Source: Deltaproteobacteria bacterium
GTDB lineage: Bacteria > Myxococcota_A > Polyangia > DRWM01 > JAAZOP01
DNA: 64,000 nt
NCBI GenBank assembly: GCA_016218815.1
Contig: JACRCX010000082.1
Location: forward strand, 1 to 64,000
Direction: 5' to 3'
Shown: positions 45,328-54,036 of the stretch, piece after piece
How the letters are laid out: the number at the start of each line of letters is the position of its first letter
Numbering within the stretch: position 1 is the stretch's first letter
Notes under the pieces: generated by a model
The model's database searches: none
Seen by the model: the letters and a program-made list of their open reading frames with translations, nothing else
Told to the model about the DNA's origin: nothing
Program-made: the position numbers and the translations under genes

Positions 45328-45945
45328 ATGAGGCTCTTCTCCTACATCCTCCGGTACGACGACGGTTTCGCCCCGAACCCCTTCCACGGCCGCTGCACCC
45401 TCGCCTGCTGCAAGCCGGTCATCCGGCGTGTCGCACAGCCGGGCGACTGGGTCGTCGGTCTCACCTCCGGCGGCGTCGGTGTCGTGTACGCGATGCAGGT
45501 CTCCGAGAAGCCACCCTTCGCGCAGTACTGGTCGGACCCGCGGTTCGCGCGCAAGCACCCCGACCGGGAGTGCGCTGACCCGAAGCGCCGCTGCGGCGAC
45601 AACATCTACCGGCCCCTGCGAGACGGCGAGTTCGAGCAACGCCCCTCGCCGCATTCGAACGATGACGGCACCCCGAACGAGAAGGCCATGGCTCACGACC
45701 TGGGCGGCAAGTTCGTGCTGGTCGGCAAGCCGTTCGTGTACTTCGGCGCCCATGCCCCGCCGCTGCCGCCCGACCTCGAGTTCCTCAAGGTCCGTCGCGG
45801 CCACCGCTCCAGGTTCTCCGAGGAGCAGGTTGAACGATTCGTCGCCTGGTTCGGCAGGCTGCGGGCCCGGGGCATGCGCGGGAAGCCCGCCCTGTGGTCG
45901 GTGACGGACCGGGGGCGGGGGTGCGGACGATGCGGCTCATCCTGA
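45328..45945 (+). CDS. Nmad2 (nucleotide-modification-associated) protein, 205 aa
   Basis: The start FSYILRYDDGFAPNPFHG (about residues 4-21), then CTLACCKPVIRR and GDWVVGL, match the family described as nucleotide modification associated domain 2. Continued similarity includes VVYAMQV and FAQYWSDPRF, and GDNIYRP. Members occur with DNA-modification and restriction genes and are predicted, not shown, to act on modified bases. ATG 45328 lies 34 bases after the previous gene. The 3' end overlaps Nmad3 by 16 bases, the usual Nmad2-Nmad3 arrangement. The last 35 residues are divergent and Arg/Gly/Cys rich. The molecular activity is unknown. Confidence 0.75.
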   Translation: MRLFSYILRYDDGFAPNPFHGRCTLACCKPVIRRVAQPGDWVVGLTSGGVGVVYAMQVSEKPPFAQYWSDPRFARKHPDRECADPKRRCGDNIYRPLRDGEFEQRPSPHSNDDGTPNEKAMAHDLGGKFVLVGKPFVYFGAHAPPLPPDLEFLKVRRGHRSRFSEEQVERFVAWFGRLRARGMRGKPALWSVTDRGRGCGRCGSS

Positions 45946-46805
45946 GCCGGAAGGGGTTCGACTCGGCCGCCGGCGGCGTGGCCAGCCCCATCCTGCCTGA
46001 CGGAACCATGCTGTCGCTGCCTATCCCCGAGGAGGCGTCGCCCATCCGCTACCGCGACATCCGCCTCCACGGACACGACGTAGGGCAGGTGGTCGCCGAC
46101 CTGACGCGGAGGAAGGTGGCCGCCGACGCCGGCGCGCACCTCGACCCCGACCTGGTCGCCGCCGCCATCCCGCGGCCGGCCGGCTGGCGGCCGCTGTTCG
46201 GTCAGGCGGACAACGAGCAGCGCGTGCTCGAGCGGGAGGGCGTCGGCGTCGGCGACGTCTTCCTGTTCTTCGGTTGGTTCCGCCGGGTAGAGGAGCGGGG
46301 CGACCGCTATGCCTTCGTCCGCGGGGCGCCGGACCTCCACGTGCTCTGGGGCTGGCTCCAGGTGGGGGAGGTGGTCGCCGCAGACCGCTCGACGGCGCCG
46401 CCCTGGGCGACCCACCACCCGCACTTCAGCGACACCCCGCGCAGGCCGAACGTGCTCTACGTCGCCGCCGACCACCTGGTGCTCGACAGGGTGACGACCG
46501 ACCTGCCGGGGGCCGGGGTCTTCGGGAGGTACCACGACGACCTCTGCCTCACGGCGCCGGGATGCACGCGCTCGGTCTGGCGGCTGCCGGGGTGGTTCCA
46601 CCCGGACGGTGGACGGATGCTGGGGTACCACGGCGACCGACGACGCTGGAGCCGGGACGGAGAGCACGCCGTGCTCCGGAGCGTCGGCCGCGGGCAGGAG
46701 TTCGTGTTCGACGCGGCGGGAGTTCCGGCCGCCGGCGTCTGGGTGAGGCGGCTCATCGAGCGCGCGAGCAGCATCGCGCAAGAAGGGGGTACTGCGCATG
46801 GCTAG
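45930..46805 (+). CDS. Nmad3 (nucleotide-modification-associated) protein, 291 aa
   Basis: MRLILSRKGFDSAAGG (residues 1-16), SPILPDGTMLSLPIP and AHLDPDL, then GWRPLFGQ and DVFLFFGWFR are characteristic of the nucleotide modification associated domain 3 family. It is full length for the family (about 280-300 aa). The ATG at 45930 lies within the end of Nmad2, and its TAG overlaps the ATG of the AlbA_2 gene by eight bases, so three proteins are translated as a coupled set. A role in making or recognising a DNA-base modification is predicted for the family. No catalytic residues are established. Confidence 0.8.
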   Translation: MRLILSRKGFDSAAGGVASPILPDGTMLSLPIPEEASPIRYRDIRLHGHDVGQVVADLTRRKVAADAGAHLDPDLVAAAIPRPAGWRPLFGQADNEQRVLEREGVGVGDVFLFFGWFRRVEERGDRYAFVRGAPDLHVLWGWLQVGEVVAADRSTAPPWATHHPHFSDTPRRPNVLYVAADHLVLDRVTTDLPGAGVFGRYHDDLCLTAPGCTRSVWRLPGWFHPDGGRMLGYHGDRRRWSRDGEHAVLRSVGRGQEFVFDAAGVPAAGVWVRRLIERASSIAQEGGTAHG

Positions 46806-48075
46806 AACGTCCAACCTGTTCCTCGCCGACCTGCACAAGCTGACGTTCGATGACGTCGCGGCGTTCCTCGGTCTCGACCTTCCGCTCGAGGCGCGGCCGG
46901 CCGAGGGACTCCGCGTCGAATACAAGTCGGACGTACCCCAGGAATTGGGCAAGCACGTGGCGGCATTCGCCAACGGCGCCGGCGGGCTGCTTTTCGTCGG
47001 GGTGGATGCCCCCGCCCCTGATGCCCGTCCGCAGCGCGCTGCTGGCGTCATCCGCAAGGGCCGCTCCGAACTGTCCACCCGTCTCGACGATATCGTCCGC
47101 ACGACGGTCCAACCGACCCCCCGCTACTCCATCGGCGTCTGCACCGTCCGCGCCGCGGCGGACGCAATGGACTCATCCGAGAGGCAACTCGCGGTGGTCC
47201 GCGTAGAGGCCGGGGACTGGCCCCCGTACATGTTCACGCAAGGCAACATCCGCGTCATTGCTGTGAGGGGTGAGGGCTCCTCTCGGGCCGCCACGCTTCT
47301 CGAAGTTGAGGCCATGTTCGCGCGACGGGGTGAAGGGGGAGGTGGCGAGTCGACCGAGCGGGCTCTCGGTATGGCCCGCGAATGGGCGCTGGAGAGGTCC
47401 CCGGAGGGGAAATGGTCCGACGGTCCCTCGGTCGAGTTGGCCGTCGTCCCGCGCGTCCCGGTCTACCTCTCGCTGAACGGCGCCACAGACGAGCTTCTGG
47501 CCCAGACGGTCGGGGGATTCTGGTGGGGCGCGGTGAACCTGGAAGCCCAAACCGAACGTCGGAAGGACAACACGCGCATCTGCCTGACGGGAGACCGCGA
47601 TGACGTCCTCGGCTCGCTCTCGTGGCGGCTCACCTGCCAAGCCGGCGTCGGCTGGGCTGTTGGCCCTTTGCAGACGCCTGGAACGATGGGCAGCGTCTAC
47701 GCACTCCATCAGAGCGCGACGGCACTGCTCTGGGCGGAGGCGCTGCTCGCCATTCTCGGCGTGGAGGGCCCGTTGATGTTGCGGCATCAGGTGCTGCCGT
47801 CGATGGCACGGTGGGACCTTCGCTCGTTTGACCACAAGATTCCGGGCGTGAATGCCAGCGACCACGTGCCGGACGAGAAGGACATGCAGTTCCGCTCTTC
47901 GACCTACTCGCGACCCGTCGACTCCTCGGAACTGGCGAATCCTGTGCGCCTCCTCACCGACATCTTCACGTTGCACTTCCGCGAGCAGGCAGGCGCCCTG
48001 GTGGACTCCAGCGAGTTTTCCGCCTACATCGAGACGAAGGTGATGCCGGACGCCAAGCCGCGGAGCGGGCGGTGA
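46798..48075 (+). CDS. AlbA_2 (Schlafen-type) domain protein, 425 aa
   Basis: The N-terminal 150 residues form an AlbA_2 domain: VEYKSDVPQELGKHVAAFAN (about 40-59; Glu/Lys pair typical) and GGLLFVGVD. This domain is found in Schlafen proteins and bacterial regulators and effectors, and in some cases cuts tRNA or binds nucleotides. The remaining 270 residues are unassigned, with no membrane segment. The ATG overlaps the stop of Nmad3 by eight bases. Association with Nmad2/3 suggests a small functional cassette with the AlbA_2 protein as sensor or effector. Whether the RNase residues of Schlafens are preserved cannot be judged. Confidence 0.7.
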   Translation: MARTSNLFLADLHKLTFDDVAAFLGLDLPLEARPAEGLRVEYKSDVPQELGKHVAAFANGAGGLLFVGVDAPAPDARPQRAAGVIRKGRSELSTRLDDIVRTTVQPTPRYSIGVCTVRAAADAMDSSERQLAVVRVEAGDWPPYMFTQGNIRVIAVRGEGSSRAATLLEVEAMFARRGEGGGGESTERALGMAREWALERSPEGKWSDGPSVELAVVPRVPVYLSLNGATDELLAQTVGGFWWGAVNLEAQTERRKDNTRICLTGDRDDVLGSLSWRLTCQAGVGWAVGPLQTPGTMGSVYALHQSATALLWAEALLAILGVEGPLMLRHQVLPSMARWDLRSFDHKIPGVNASDHVPDEKDMQFRSSTYSRPVDSSELANPVRLLTDIFTLHFREQAGALVDSSEFSAYIETKVMPDAKPRSGR

Positions 48076-48166
48076 CAGTCGACCGGCGCGGCGCTTACCC
48101 TCGCGCTGGTAGCCGACGCCGCACGCCCGAGACGCGGATTCCCGGAACTGCCTGCCAGGAGGCACG

Positions 48167-49252
48167 ATGAACGACGTATCCAACTTGTTGAAGATGGCAT
48201 TCGAATGCAGCGTATACGCAGCGCCGCGGGAACCCGGCCTGACCAAGCTCGAGGTGGAGGAAGTCGCGCAGCGGCTGGAACTGCTCCCTGGAGAAGTGAG
48301 CGACGCTCTTCCGACGATGGTCCGGCCGATGTGCCGGGGCGAGACCCGTCTCCTGTGCAAGGACAGGTTGGTCGACTTCAACTTCTTCGCCGAAGAGGAG
48401 CCCGACTACCGCAATCCGGATGCGTTCGAGTTCGTGCTTGTGCACCTTCACGAACTCGTCCGCCAGGTGGGTGAGGCGAAGGCATGGACGGCCCGAACCA
48501 GCATCGTCGCCAATGGCGTTGCGAGAGGGCTGCCGGAACACGACGTGGACGTCGCCGTGACGTCCTACTGGCTGGACGGACGGCTCGAGGAGAAGAACGG
48601 CGAACTGCGCCTCACCCGAAGTGGCCGAGGGTACGCCCTCCCCAGCCAGCAGATAGCGCAGCGGTCTCCCGACGACAAACGTATCCGGAGCAAGCTCGGC
48701 GAGGTCCACCGCGTGGTGAAGGACGTCGTCTCCCACCGAAACGACGGCAGGGTCATCCACGCCGAGCCGCTCGATGCGTTGGGCGCGGTTCTGGCGAAAC
48801 TCGGGCATGGCGAGTTCCAAGTCTGGTGGGCGCAGACCGTCGCCGAGCTCCGGCGGGCCAATGCGATGGCGGCGCCGTTGAGCACCTGCGTCCTGTCAGC
48901 AGCCCTCTGCGAAGCCGCGCTGATATTCGTCGTGGCTCGAGCCCGGACGCTTGGGGTCGGTGCGTTCGCCTCGAATACGTTCTCGGGCAACCCGAACCGG
49001 TGGAAGCTCGACGACCTCGCAGCCAGCGCTGCAGGGGGAGGTCCGGACGCAATTCTGGACCAACCGACGCGCGGGCGTGCGGAACGCCTGAACGGCATTC
49101 GTCAACGCATCCACGTCGGACGACTGATGGCCGGGAAACCCACGGGACCGATACCGGCCACGCGCCCCGAGGAGGCGCGAGAAGCGGCGGAAACGGCGGA
49201 TACCGTCGTTCGAGCCGTCCTCGACTGGGTCGAGAAGCACCCGGCCGCCTGA
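48167..49252 (+). CDS. Hypothetical protein at the end of the defence operon, 361 aa
   Basis: Function not recognised. About residues 25-60 and 105-165 look like winged-helix segments (LTKLEVEEVAQRLELLPGEV; VAVTSYWLDGRLEEKNGELR). The C-terminal 180 residues are helical. NGIRQRIHVGRLM near residue 310 resembles the RNxIHPGR-type end of HEPN-like helical domains. ATG 48167 has GGAGG four to five bases upstream, 91 bases after the AlbA_2 gene. It is the last co-oriented gene before the convergent cold-shock-domain gene. A regulator or RNase toxin would fit, but neither is shown. Confidence 0.55.
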   Translation: MNDVSNLLKMAFECSVYAAPREPGLTKLEVEEVAQRLELLPGEVSDALPTMVRPMCRGETRLLCKDRLVDFNFFAEEEPDYRNPDAFEFVLVHLHELVRQVGEAKAWTARTSIVANGVARGLPEHDVDVAVTSYWLDGRLEEKNGELRLTRSGRGYALPSQQIAQRSPDDKRIRSKLGEVHRVVKDVVSHRNDGRVIHAEPLDALGAVLAKLGHGEFQVWWAQTVAELRRANAMAAPLSTCVLSAALCEAALIFVVARARTLGVGAFASNTFSGNPNRWKLDDLAASAAGGGPDAILDQPTRGRAERLNGIRQRIHVGRLMAGKPTGPIPATRPEEAREAAETADTVVRAVLDWVEKHPAA

Positions 49253-49327
49253 ATCCTTGGGCGTCCCTGCGTGCTTCGTAAGCCCTTCCGCCTCGACCAC
49301 CAGGGCGGGCGACCGTCGCCGGTGACC

Positions 49328-51145
49328 CTACAGACGCTCGAGCTCTTCTGCGCGCGCCCACGTCCCGCTGACGATTTCGCCGACCTCGCGCAGGCGCCTC
49401 GGGTTGACCGAGACGTGGTGCGCGCCCTCGTTGTACTTCGTCAGCAGGATGCCCTCGTGCTCGAAGAAGTCCAGGATGCGCCGGGCCAGGTTCTTCTCCT
49501 CGTCCGCGAAGTGGTGCCCGTAGGCGTGCTCGACGCCGGTGTGGCGACCACCGACGCGACGGTCGCGCAGGAGCTTGCTCAGCAGGCGCGCCGCCACGTC
49601 CCGCGCGCCCTCTTGGGGTGCGGGCGCCGGCGCAGGTCCCGCCGGTTCCGCGTGCTCGCCGGGAAGCTGGAGCTGCTCAAAGCCGCCCAGGAGCAATCGC
49701 AGGGACGCCTCGGTCCCGGGTTCCACGGTGTCGTCCTGCAAGGGCAGGCCGTGGTGCTGGAGGGCCACCAACAGGTCGCGCACCGACAGCCCCAGCCGAA
49801 GCGCCACATCCGGCAGGGTCCCGCCGTCAGTCGCTTCCCGAACGCGCACCGCCGGCGCCGTCTCCTCCGGGCTGGCCGGCTCCGGCTCGAACTGCGGTAC
49901 CACTCCGGAGACGACGTCGAACCCGAAGTCCACGCTGGCGCTCTCCAGGGACGGCCGGCAGGCCCACGCCTCGTCCAGGAGGACGCCGAACAGCTCGGGG
50001 TCGCACGGGCCCAGCCGCGCGGCCAGCGAGCCGGCAACCGTACCGTACTCGGTGACGGCGTCGCCGACGGCGATTTCGCACGCGGCACGCTCGACCGCCT
50101 GCCAGAACACGCAGCCAATGCGCCAGCGAACCTCGTCCGTGGTGCCGTCCATGTCCCCGCCGGATGACGCCCGCCTGCCACGCAAGGGGCTCACGAAGAC
50201 GACGCCGGGCACCTCGGCCCCGCCCACGAACAGCGTGAAGCGGGCGTTGGGCACGGGCAGCGCGTCGAGCGCGTCCATGCCGGCGGCGAGGTCGGCCAAG
50301 GCCGGTCGCCGTTCGCGCTCGAGCGCCTGGTACGCCCGCCGGTCCAGCTCGTCCCGGCATTCCCCGTCGGCGGCAAGGCGACGGCGGATGGTCTCGTACT
50401 CCTCGACGAGTTCCTGGCCGACCTGGGCGACTGCCATCTCGCGCAGGGGTCGAAGGGAATCCGCCAGGCGTCGTCGGTCCGCGAGAAGCCGCTCGAATTC
50501 ATCCGCCGCGCTGGAGACGGCCGACGTGATGAGGTCGGCCTCCTCCTGGAGCACCTGCTCCTCGTGCTCTTCCAACTTCAGGACGACCTGGGCCGCCTTC
50601 GCCTCCATCTCGGCGATGCGCTGGCGGAACGCCTCGACCTCGGAGCGCAGGGCGGCCGACGTCCGGTCGGCGACGGTCCGGTGGAGTGCCAGCCGGTCCT
50701 CAAGCCGAGGGGGGATGGCGGGCTGTTCGGCGGGCGGTTCCGCAGGTTGCTCGGCACGCGGTTCGGCAGGCTGTGCCACGCTGGCCTCGACTCGAGCGTG
50801 GCCGGCACGCACGAGCGCCTCGCCCAAGGTACCCAGAGCGCCGCTGCCGGGTGACGGCCGCAGTCCGGGTCGGTCGGCGGGAGTTCCGCTATCGCACGCT
50901 CGCTCCACCGCGGGTCCCGGCGGGAGGGTCTGAGGGGCGGGCCGGACGAACCATGCCTGGTAGCGACCGTCCGGCAATTCCTTGAGCTCGAACTCCACGC
51001 GGTCGCCCGCCCTGGGCGCCCAGTCGGCTCCGGCCAGGAAACGGGAGTGCACCCACGCGTCCACGTCGGTGTCGTCGGGCCGGACGAAACCGTAGCCACG
51101 TGTCCCCCACCTCGTCACCGTTCCACGCATGGACGGGTAGAGCAT
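49328..51145 (-). CDS. Cold-shock-domain and coiled-coil protein, 605 aa
   Basis: The first 70 residues form a cold-shock-like OB fold (GTVTRWGTRGYGFVRPDD, then VHSRFLAG and GDRVEFELK). A Pro/Glu-rich linker leads to a long coiled coil (about 160-260). A beta/alpha domain follows (about 270-390). Then come LPDVALRLGLSVRDLLVALQ (about 440-460, similar to the N-terminal module of IF2) and a C-terminal winged-helix-like part (FADEEKNLARRILDFFEHEG). OB-fold plus coiled coil suggests a nucleic-acid-binding scaffold. ATG 51145 is preferred; TTG 51169 is an alternative, and neither has a strong ribosome binding site. It converges on the defence operon and sits at the element's right end. The family is unknown. 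Confidence 0.6.
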   Translation of the reverse strand: MLYPSMRGTVTRWGTRGYGFVRPDDTDVDAWVHSRFLAGADWAPRAGDRVEFELKELPDGRYQAWFVRPAPQTLPPGPAVERACDSGTPADRPGLRPSPGSGALGTLGEALVRAGHARVEASVAQPAEPRAEQPAEPPAEQPAIPPRLEDRLALHRTVADRTSAALRSEVEAFRQRIAEMEAKAAQVVLKLEEHEEQVLQEEADLITSAVSSAADEFERLLADRRRLADSLRPLREMAVAQVGQELVEEYETIRRRLAADGECRDELDRRAYQALERERRPALADLAAGMDALDALPVPNARFTLFVGGAEVPGVVFVSPLRGRRASSGGDMDGTTDEVRWRIGCVFWQAVERAACEIAVGDAVTEYGTVAGSLAARLGPCDPELFGVLLDEAWACRPSLESASVDFGFDVVSGVVPQFEPEPASPEETAPAVRVREATDGGTLPDVALRLGLSVRDLLVALQHHGLPLQDDTVEPGTEASLRLLLGGFEQLQLPGEHAEPAGPAPAPAPQEGARDVAARLLSKLLRDRRVGGRHTGVEHAYGHHFADEEKNLARRILDFFEHEGILLTKYNEGAHHVSVNPRRLREVGEIVSGTWARAEELERL

Positions 51146-51522
51146 CCTGTGCGCGCGGTCGTCCGTCAAGAGGAGGCGCCGACCGTGACCAACAGGCGAA
51201 GCGTGTTGCGGACGCTCACGAGGTGCACGACCTGTTCGGCAGAGATGGGAGCTACGAAGAAGAGGGGCTTCGCCGTTTCCCGGTCCGACGCAGGGCTGGT
51301 GTGCCCGACATCGGACCGGGATGGGGGAGGGGGGCGAGGACTCGTCGGGGGCAGGGGTCGTCGGAGGCGCTCGGCGTTGGGTCGAGCGTAACCCTAGCGT
51401 AACTCCGAGGGCCCGAAATCTGGATATTGGTGGGTAAGGGTGGAAAAACGGGAAGCACGGAAACGCTCGAACGTGTAGCTGATTTCTTCCATTCTCTTCC
51501 GTGCGTGGAAGTCCCGGTGGCC
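51146..51522. other. Intergenic at the element junction
   Basis: No supported gene. The A/T content rises toward the tRNA fragment. A short run AGCGTAACTCC (near 51393) resembles AGCGTAACTG near 57074 beside the other integration scar. Too short to call an att core. Confidence 0.4.
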
Positions 51523-51561
51523 TTCGAAGTCCGGTGCTCTATCCAGCTGAGCTACGGCCGC
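51523..51561 (-). pseudogene. 5' half of tRNA-Arg(TCG), severed in the anticodon loop
   Basis: Read on the minus strand from 51561, the acceptor GCGGCCG, TA, D-arm (GCTC...GAGC), anticodon 5' strand CCGGA and loop CTTCGAA with anticodon TCG are perfect tRNA sequence. The expected TCCGG, T-arm and acceptor 3' strand do not follow; unrelated sequence begins directly after the loop at 51522. The break point is a classic tyrosine-recombinase crossover position, so the fragment marks the right junction of the accessory region. The 3' half was not found in the window. Confidence 0.8.
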
Positions 51562-51572
51562 ATCATCGGGGG

Positions 51573-51601
51573 AACCTACACGCGGCGGGGCCGCGCTTCA
51601 A
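51573..51601 (-). promoter_or_regulatory. Promoter of the severed tRNA-Arg(TCG)
   Basis: On the minus strand a -35 box TTGAAG (51601-51596) and a -10 box TAGGTT (51578-51573) are separated by 17 bases, and the tRNA 5' end follows 11 bases later. The promoter appears intact although the gene is not. Confidence 0.55.
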
Positions 51602-51662
51602 GGGGCGGCAGCGGGCATGCAGGGCGCGTCGGATGAGAGCCGCACGCCGCGGTGCGACCGTC

Positions 51663-51944
51663 TCAACCGTCCTTGCCGCCACGCAGCACCTTCAACTGCG
51701 CCGCGAGGTCGGCCGCTGACGCCGCCGGTCTCTCCGAGGCCGCGGCCGAGCGCTCGCGGGCCGCCGCGGCGTTGGCCTCGTACTCGGCGCGCCGTTTGCC
51801 GTCCTGCTCCTTGGCCGCGGCGCGATCCCAGAGGTGTGCGGCTTCGAGGTACGCCCGCACCTCGCTGATCACGTCCGTGGCTTCCTGGGCCTTGGCCTGG
51901 GCGGCTTGCGCCTTGGCTACGTGCGGGTTGCGACCGAATCCCAT
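51663..51944 (-). CDS. Small coiled-coil hypothetical protein, 93 aa
   Basis: A short hydrophilic protein, almost entirely alpha-helical and Ala/Glu/Arg rich. It starts MGFGRNPHVAKAQAA and has heptad-like repeats through about residue 75. No domain is recognised. The ATG at 51944 has AAGGAGG about six bases upstream. It is the first apparently chromosomal gene next to the tRNA-Arg scar. Confidence 0.65.
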   Translation of the reverse strand: MGFGRNPHVAKAQAAQAKAQEATDVISEVRAYLEAAHLWDRAAAKEQDGKRRAEYEANAAAARERSAAASERPAASAADLAAQLKVLRGGKDG

Positions 51945-52094
51945 GCGGCCCCTCCTTGGCGACACCTTGGTAGCTCATGGGCGAACGCGTGTCGAGCATC
52001 GTTCGCTTCCGGGGTCCCCACCCGTTGCCTTCGGCGGCGGGTGCTCGGTGGCGTCGCCCTTGAGTGTCGGCCGAAGTCGGACCACAATCAGCTC

Positions 52095-54017
52095 GTGCGC
52101 CCGCGGTTCCGGAGTCGTCTGGTGGTGGCGCCGCTGCTGTTGGCGGAGGTTGCCGCCTGCAGCGGCGATGTGTCCGAGCCCGTGTCCCGGCGGACCCTGC
52201 CCGTCGACTACCGGGGACCGGAGGTGCGGGAATACTTCGTCGAGGGTACCTCGACGGTGACGGTGGAGCCCACCTGCGTGGGGGAGGACGAGCGGGAGGC
52301 GCGGGCGCTGGAACTGGTGAGCTACAAGCACATCGTCCTCGAGTGGTACCTGTACCTGCGCCTCGCCGACAGCCTCGCGCCGGACGGGGAGACCCCGGAC
52401 GGTGGGTTCCACGCGCACGTGCGCAACGGGGCGATGGAGGACCTCGAGCTGACGGCGGTCGGCGAGGCGACCTACGCCTTCCGGTTCCGCGGCGAGATCA
52501 GCGCGCCGCTCGAGCTGTTCGACCTGCTCCCCGCGGCGGAGCCGGACACCGACGCCGGTCTCGTCGACGCGGGGCCGGACGGCGACACTCTCCCGGACGC
52601 CGAGGGCCGGCTCCTGGCCTTGCAACTGCCCGTGCTGGACAACGAGGAGATGGCACAGCTCGAGCCGGGCGACGAGTGGTACAGGCGGTGGCCGCGTGGG
52701 TCGTTCGATCCCGCGGGGTACGAGGGTGAGCTGGAGGTGGTCGACCTGACGGTCACGCCCGAGGACCGGTCGCTGGACGGGTACATCGACCACCGCCGGC
52801 TGCTCGAGGACGGACGCCTCACCGTCGGGATCCACATCGGCTGGGACTACAACCCGGAACGCTACGACCTGCGGCACGCGCTGCAAGTCTACGACTGGCT
52901 GGTCGACCAGGGATTCCGCTCGCCCGCCGACTCGTTCGACTACTACACCATCGACAGCGGGCCGCTGACCAAGACGGTGCTGGTCAACGGGCTTCCCGTT
53001 TCGGTGGAGGTGACGTTGGTCCACGCCCGCCAGGGAGACGCGGGGAGCATCGACTTCTCGCGCCGGATGAAGGAGGCGCTGCTCCGGAGCTTCCGGGAGC
53101 GCGAGGTGATCATCTACCTGGGCCATTCGGGCAACCACCAGGGCTTTCTGCTGGGAAACTGGTACGCGGTCCCATGGGACGCGGGCGCGCTCCTGGACCA
53201 CGAGCTGCCGCTGATCGAGATGGCCGATTTCTATCAGGTCGTCCTGGCCGACGGCTGCCACACGTACTCGCTGGGAGAGCCGTTCTTCGCCAACCCGGCC
53301 AAGAGCGGGCGGACCAACCTGGACCTCGTCGCCACCACCAACCTCTCGATCACCCCCGATGCCGGCGACCACGCCATCTGGCTGCTCATGGCGCTGTTCG
53401 GACGCGACGGTCGGCCCCCGCGCGGCACGAGCTACGACGAGCTGCTGGGCTGGTACCACCCCGCGATGACGTACATGGGCCTGTACGGCGTGCACGGGAT
53501 CGACGACAACCCCCGGCTCAACCCTCTGGCCGACGCGGCGCTGCTGTGCGCGCCCTGCGAGCGGGACGAGGACTGCGCCGCCGCTGGGAACGCGTGCCTG
53601 GACCTCGACGGTGGCTCCTTCTGCCTGCCCGAGTGCCTGTCCGACGACGGCTGCCCCGGGGCGACGACGTGTCGCGTGCACGAGGCCCGGCGCGAGTGGG
53701 GGCGGCCGGGCGGTTTCTGCACGCCGGCCGACGACACCTGCCCGCGACCTTCTCCCGAGGCCGGGACGGAAGATGACGGCGACGCGGCGCCTCCCGCGGA
53801 CGACGACGCGGCGGCCGACTCGACCGTCGAGGCGTCGATTCCCGCGGCCGACGTGGGTCCCGATGATGCGCCGGACGAGGAGCCGACCGCGGGGCAGTCC
53901 GGGTGCGGCTGTCGTGCCGCCGGAGCCGGACGCCTGGGCTCCGGCGTCCCGTTCTGTCTCCTGGCGCTCGCGTCGCTGCTTCGCGTGGCGGCGAGGCGAG
54001 CGCGGCGGGTTCGCTGA
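52095..54017 (+). CDS. Surface lipoprotein with MYXO-CTERM tail, 640 aa
   Basis: The N-terminus is a lipoprotein-type signal (LVVAPLLLAEVAAC). The middle, about 230-480, is a globular domain with HIGWDYNP, YLGHSGNHQG and the LADGCHTYSLG segment, resembling clan-CD/gingipain-like folds with a His in GHSGN and a Cys in DGCH; a caspase-like catalytic pair is possible but unproven. A Cys-rich EGF-like region follows (CAPCERDEDC). After an Asp/Ala-rich spacer come the MYXO-CTERM features: GCGCR, a hydrophobic helix and Arg cluster. GTG 52095 has no clear ribosome binding site, and an earlier start is possible. The protein is probably exported and anchored at the cell surface. Confidence 0.7.
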   Translation: MRPRFRSRLVVAPLLLAEVAACSGDVSEPVSRRTLPVDYRGPEVREYFVEGTSTVTVEPTCVGEDEREARALELVSYKHIVLEWYLYLRLADSLAPDGETPDGGFHAHVRNGAMEDLELTAVGEATYAFRFRGEISAPLELFDLLPAAEPDTDAGLVDAGPDGDTLPDAEGRLLALQLPVLDNEEMAQLEPGDEWYRRWPRGSFDPAGYEGELEVVDLTVTPEDRSLDGYIDHRRLLEDGRLTVGIHIGWDYNPERYDLRHALQVYDWLVDQGFRSPADSFDYYTIDSGPLTKTVLVNGLPVSVEVTLVHARQGDAGSIDFSRRMKEALLRSFREREVIIYLGHSGNHQGFLLGNWYAVPWDAGALLDHELPLIEMADFYQVVLADGCHTYSLGEPFFANPAKSGRTNLDLVATTNLSITPDAGDHAIWLLMALFGRDGRPPRGTSYDELLGWYHPAMTYMGLYGVHGIDDNPRLNPLADAALLCAPCERDEDCAAAGNACLDLDGGSFCLPECLSDDGCPGATTCRVHEARREWGRPGGFCTPADDTCPRPSPEAGTEDDGDAAPPADDDAAADSTVEASIPAADVGPDDAPDEEPTAGQSGCGCRAAGAGRLGSGVPFCLLALASLLRVAARRARRVR

Positions 54018-54036
54018 CCGGCGCTCGTCCGGGTCC

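Noticed and set aside
28084..49252. BREX system
   Set aside because: A PglX-like methyltransferase and kinase are present, but no PglZ, BrxC/PglY, BrxA or BrxB was seen.
28084..49252. Dpd (7-deazaguanine DNA) system
   Set aside because: SNF2 and DUF1998 helicases occur there too, but no TGT-like DpdA or other Dpd enzyme was recognised.
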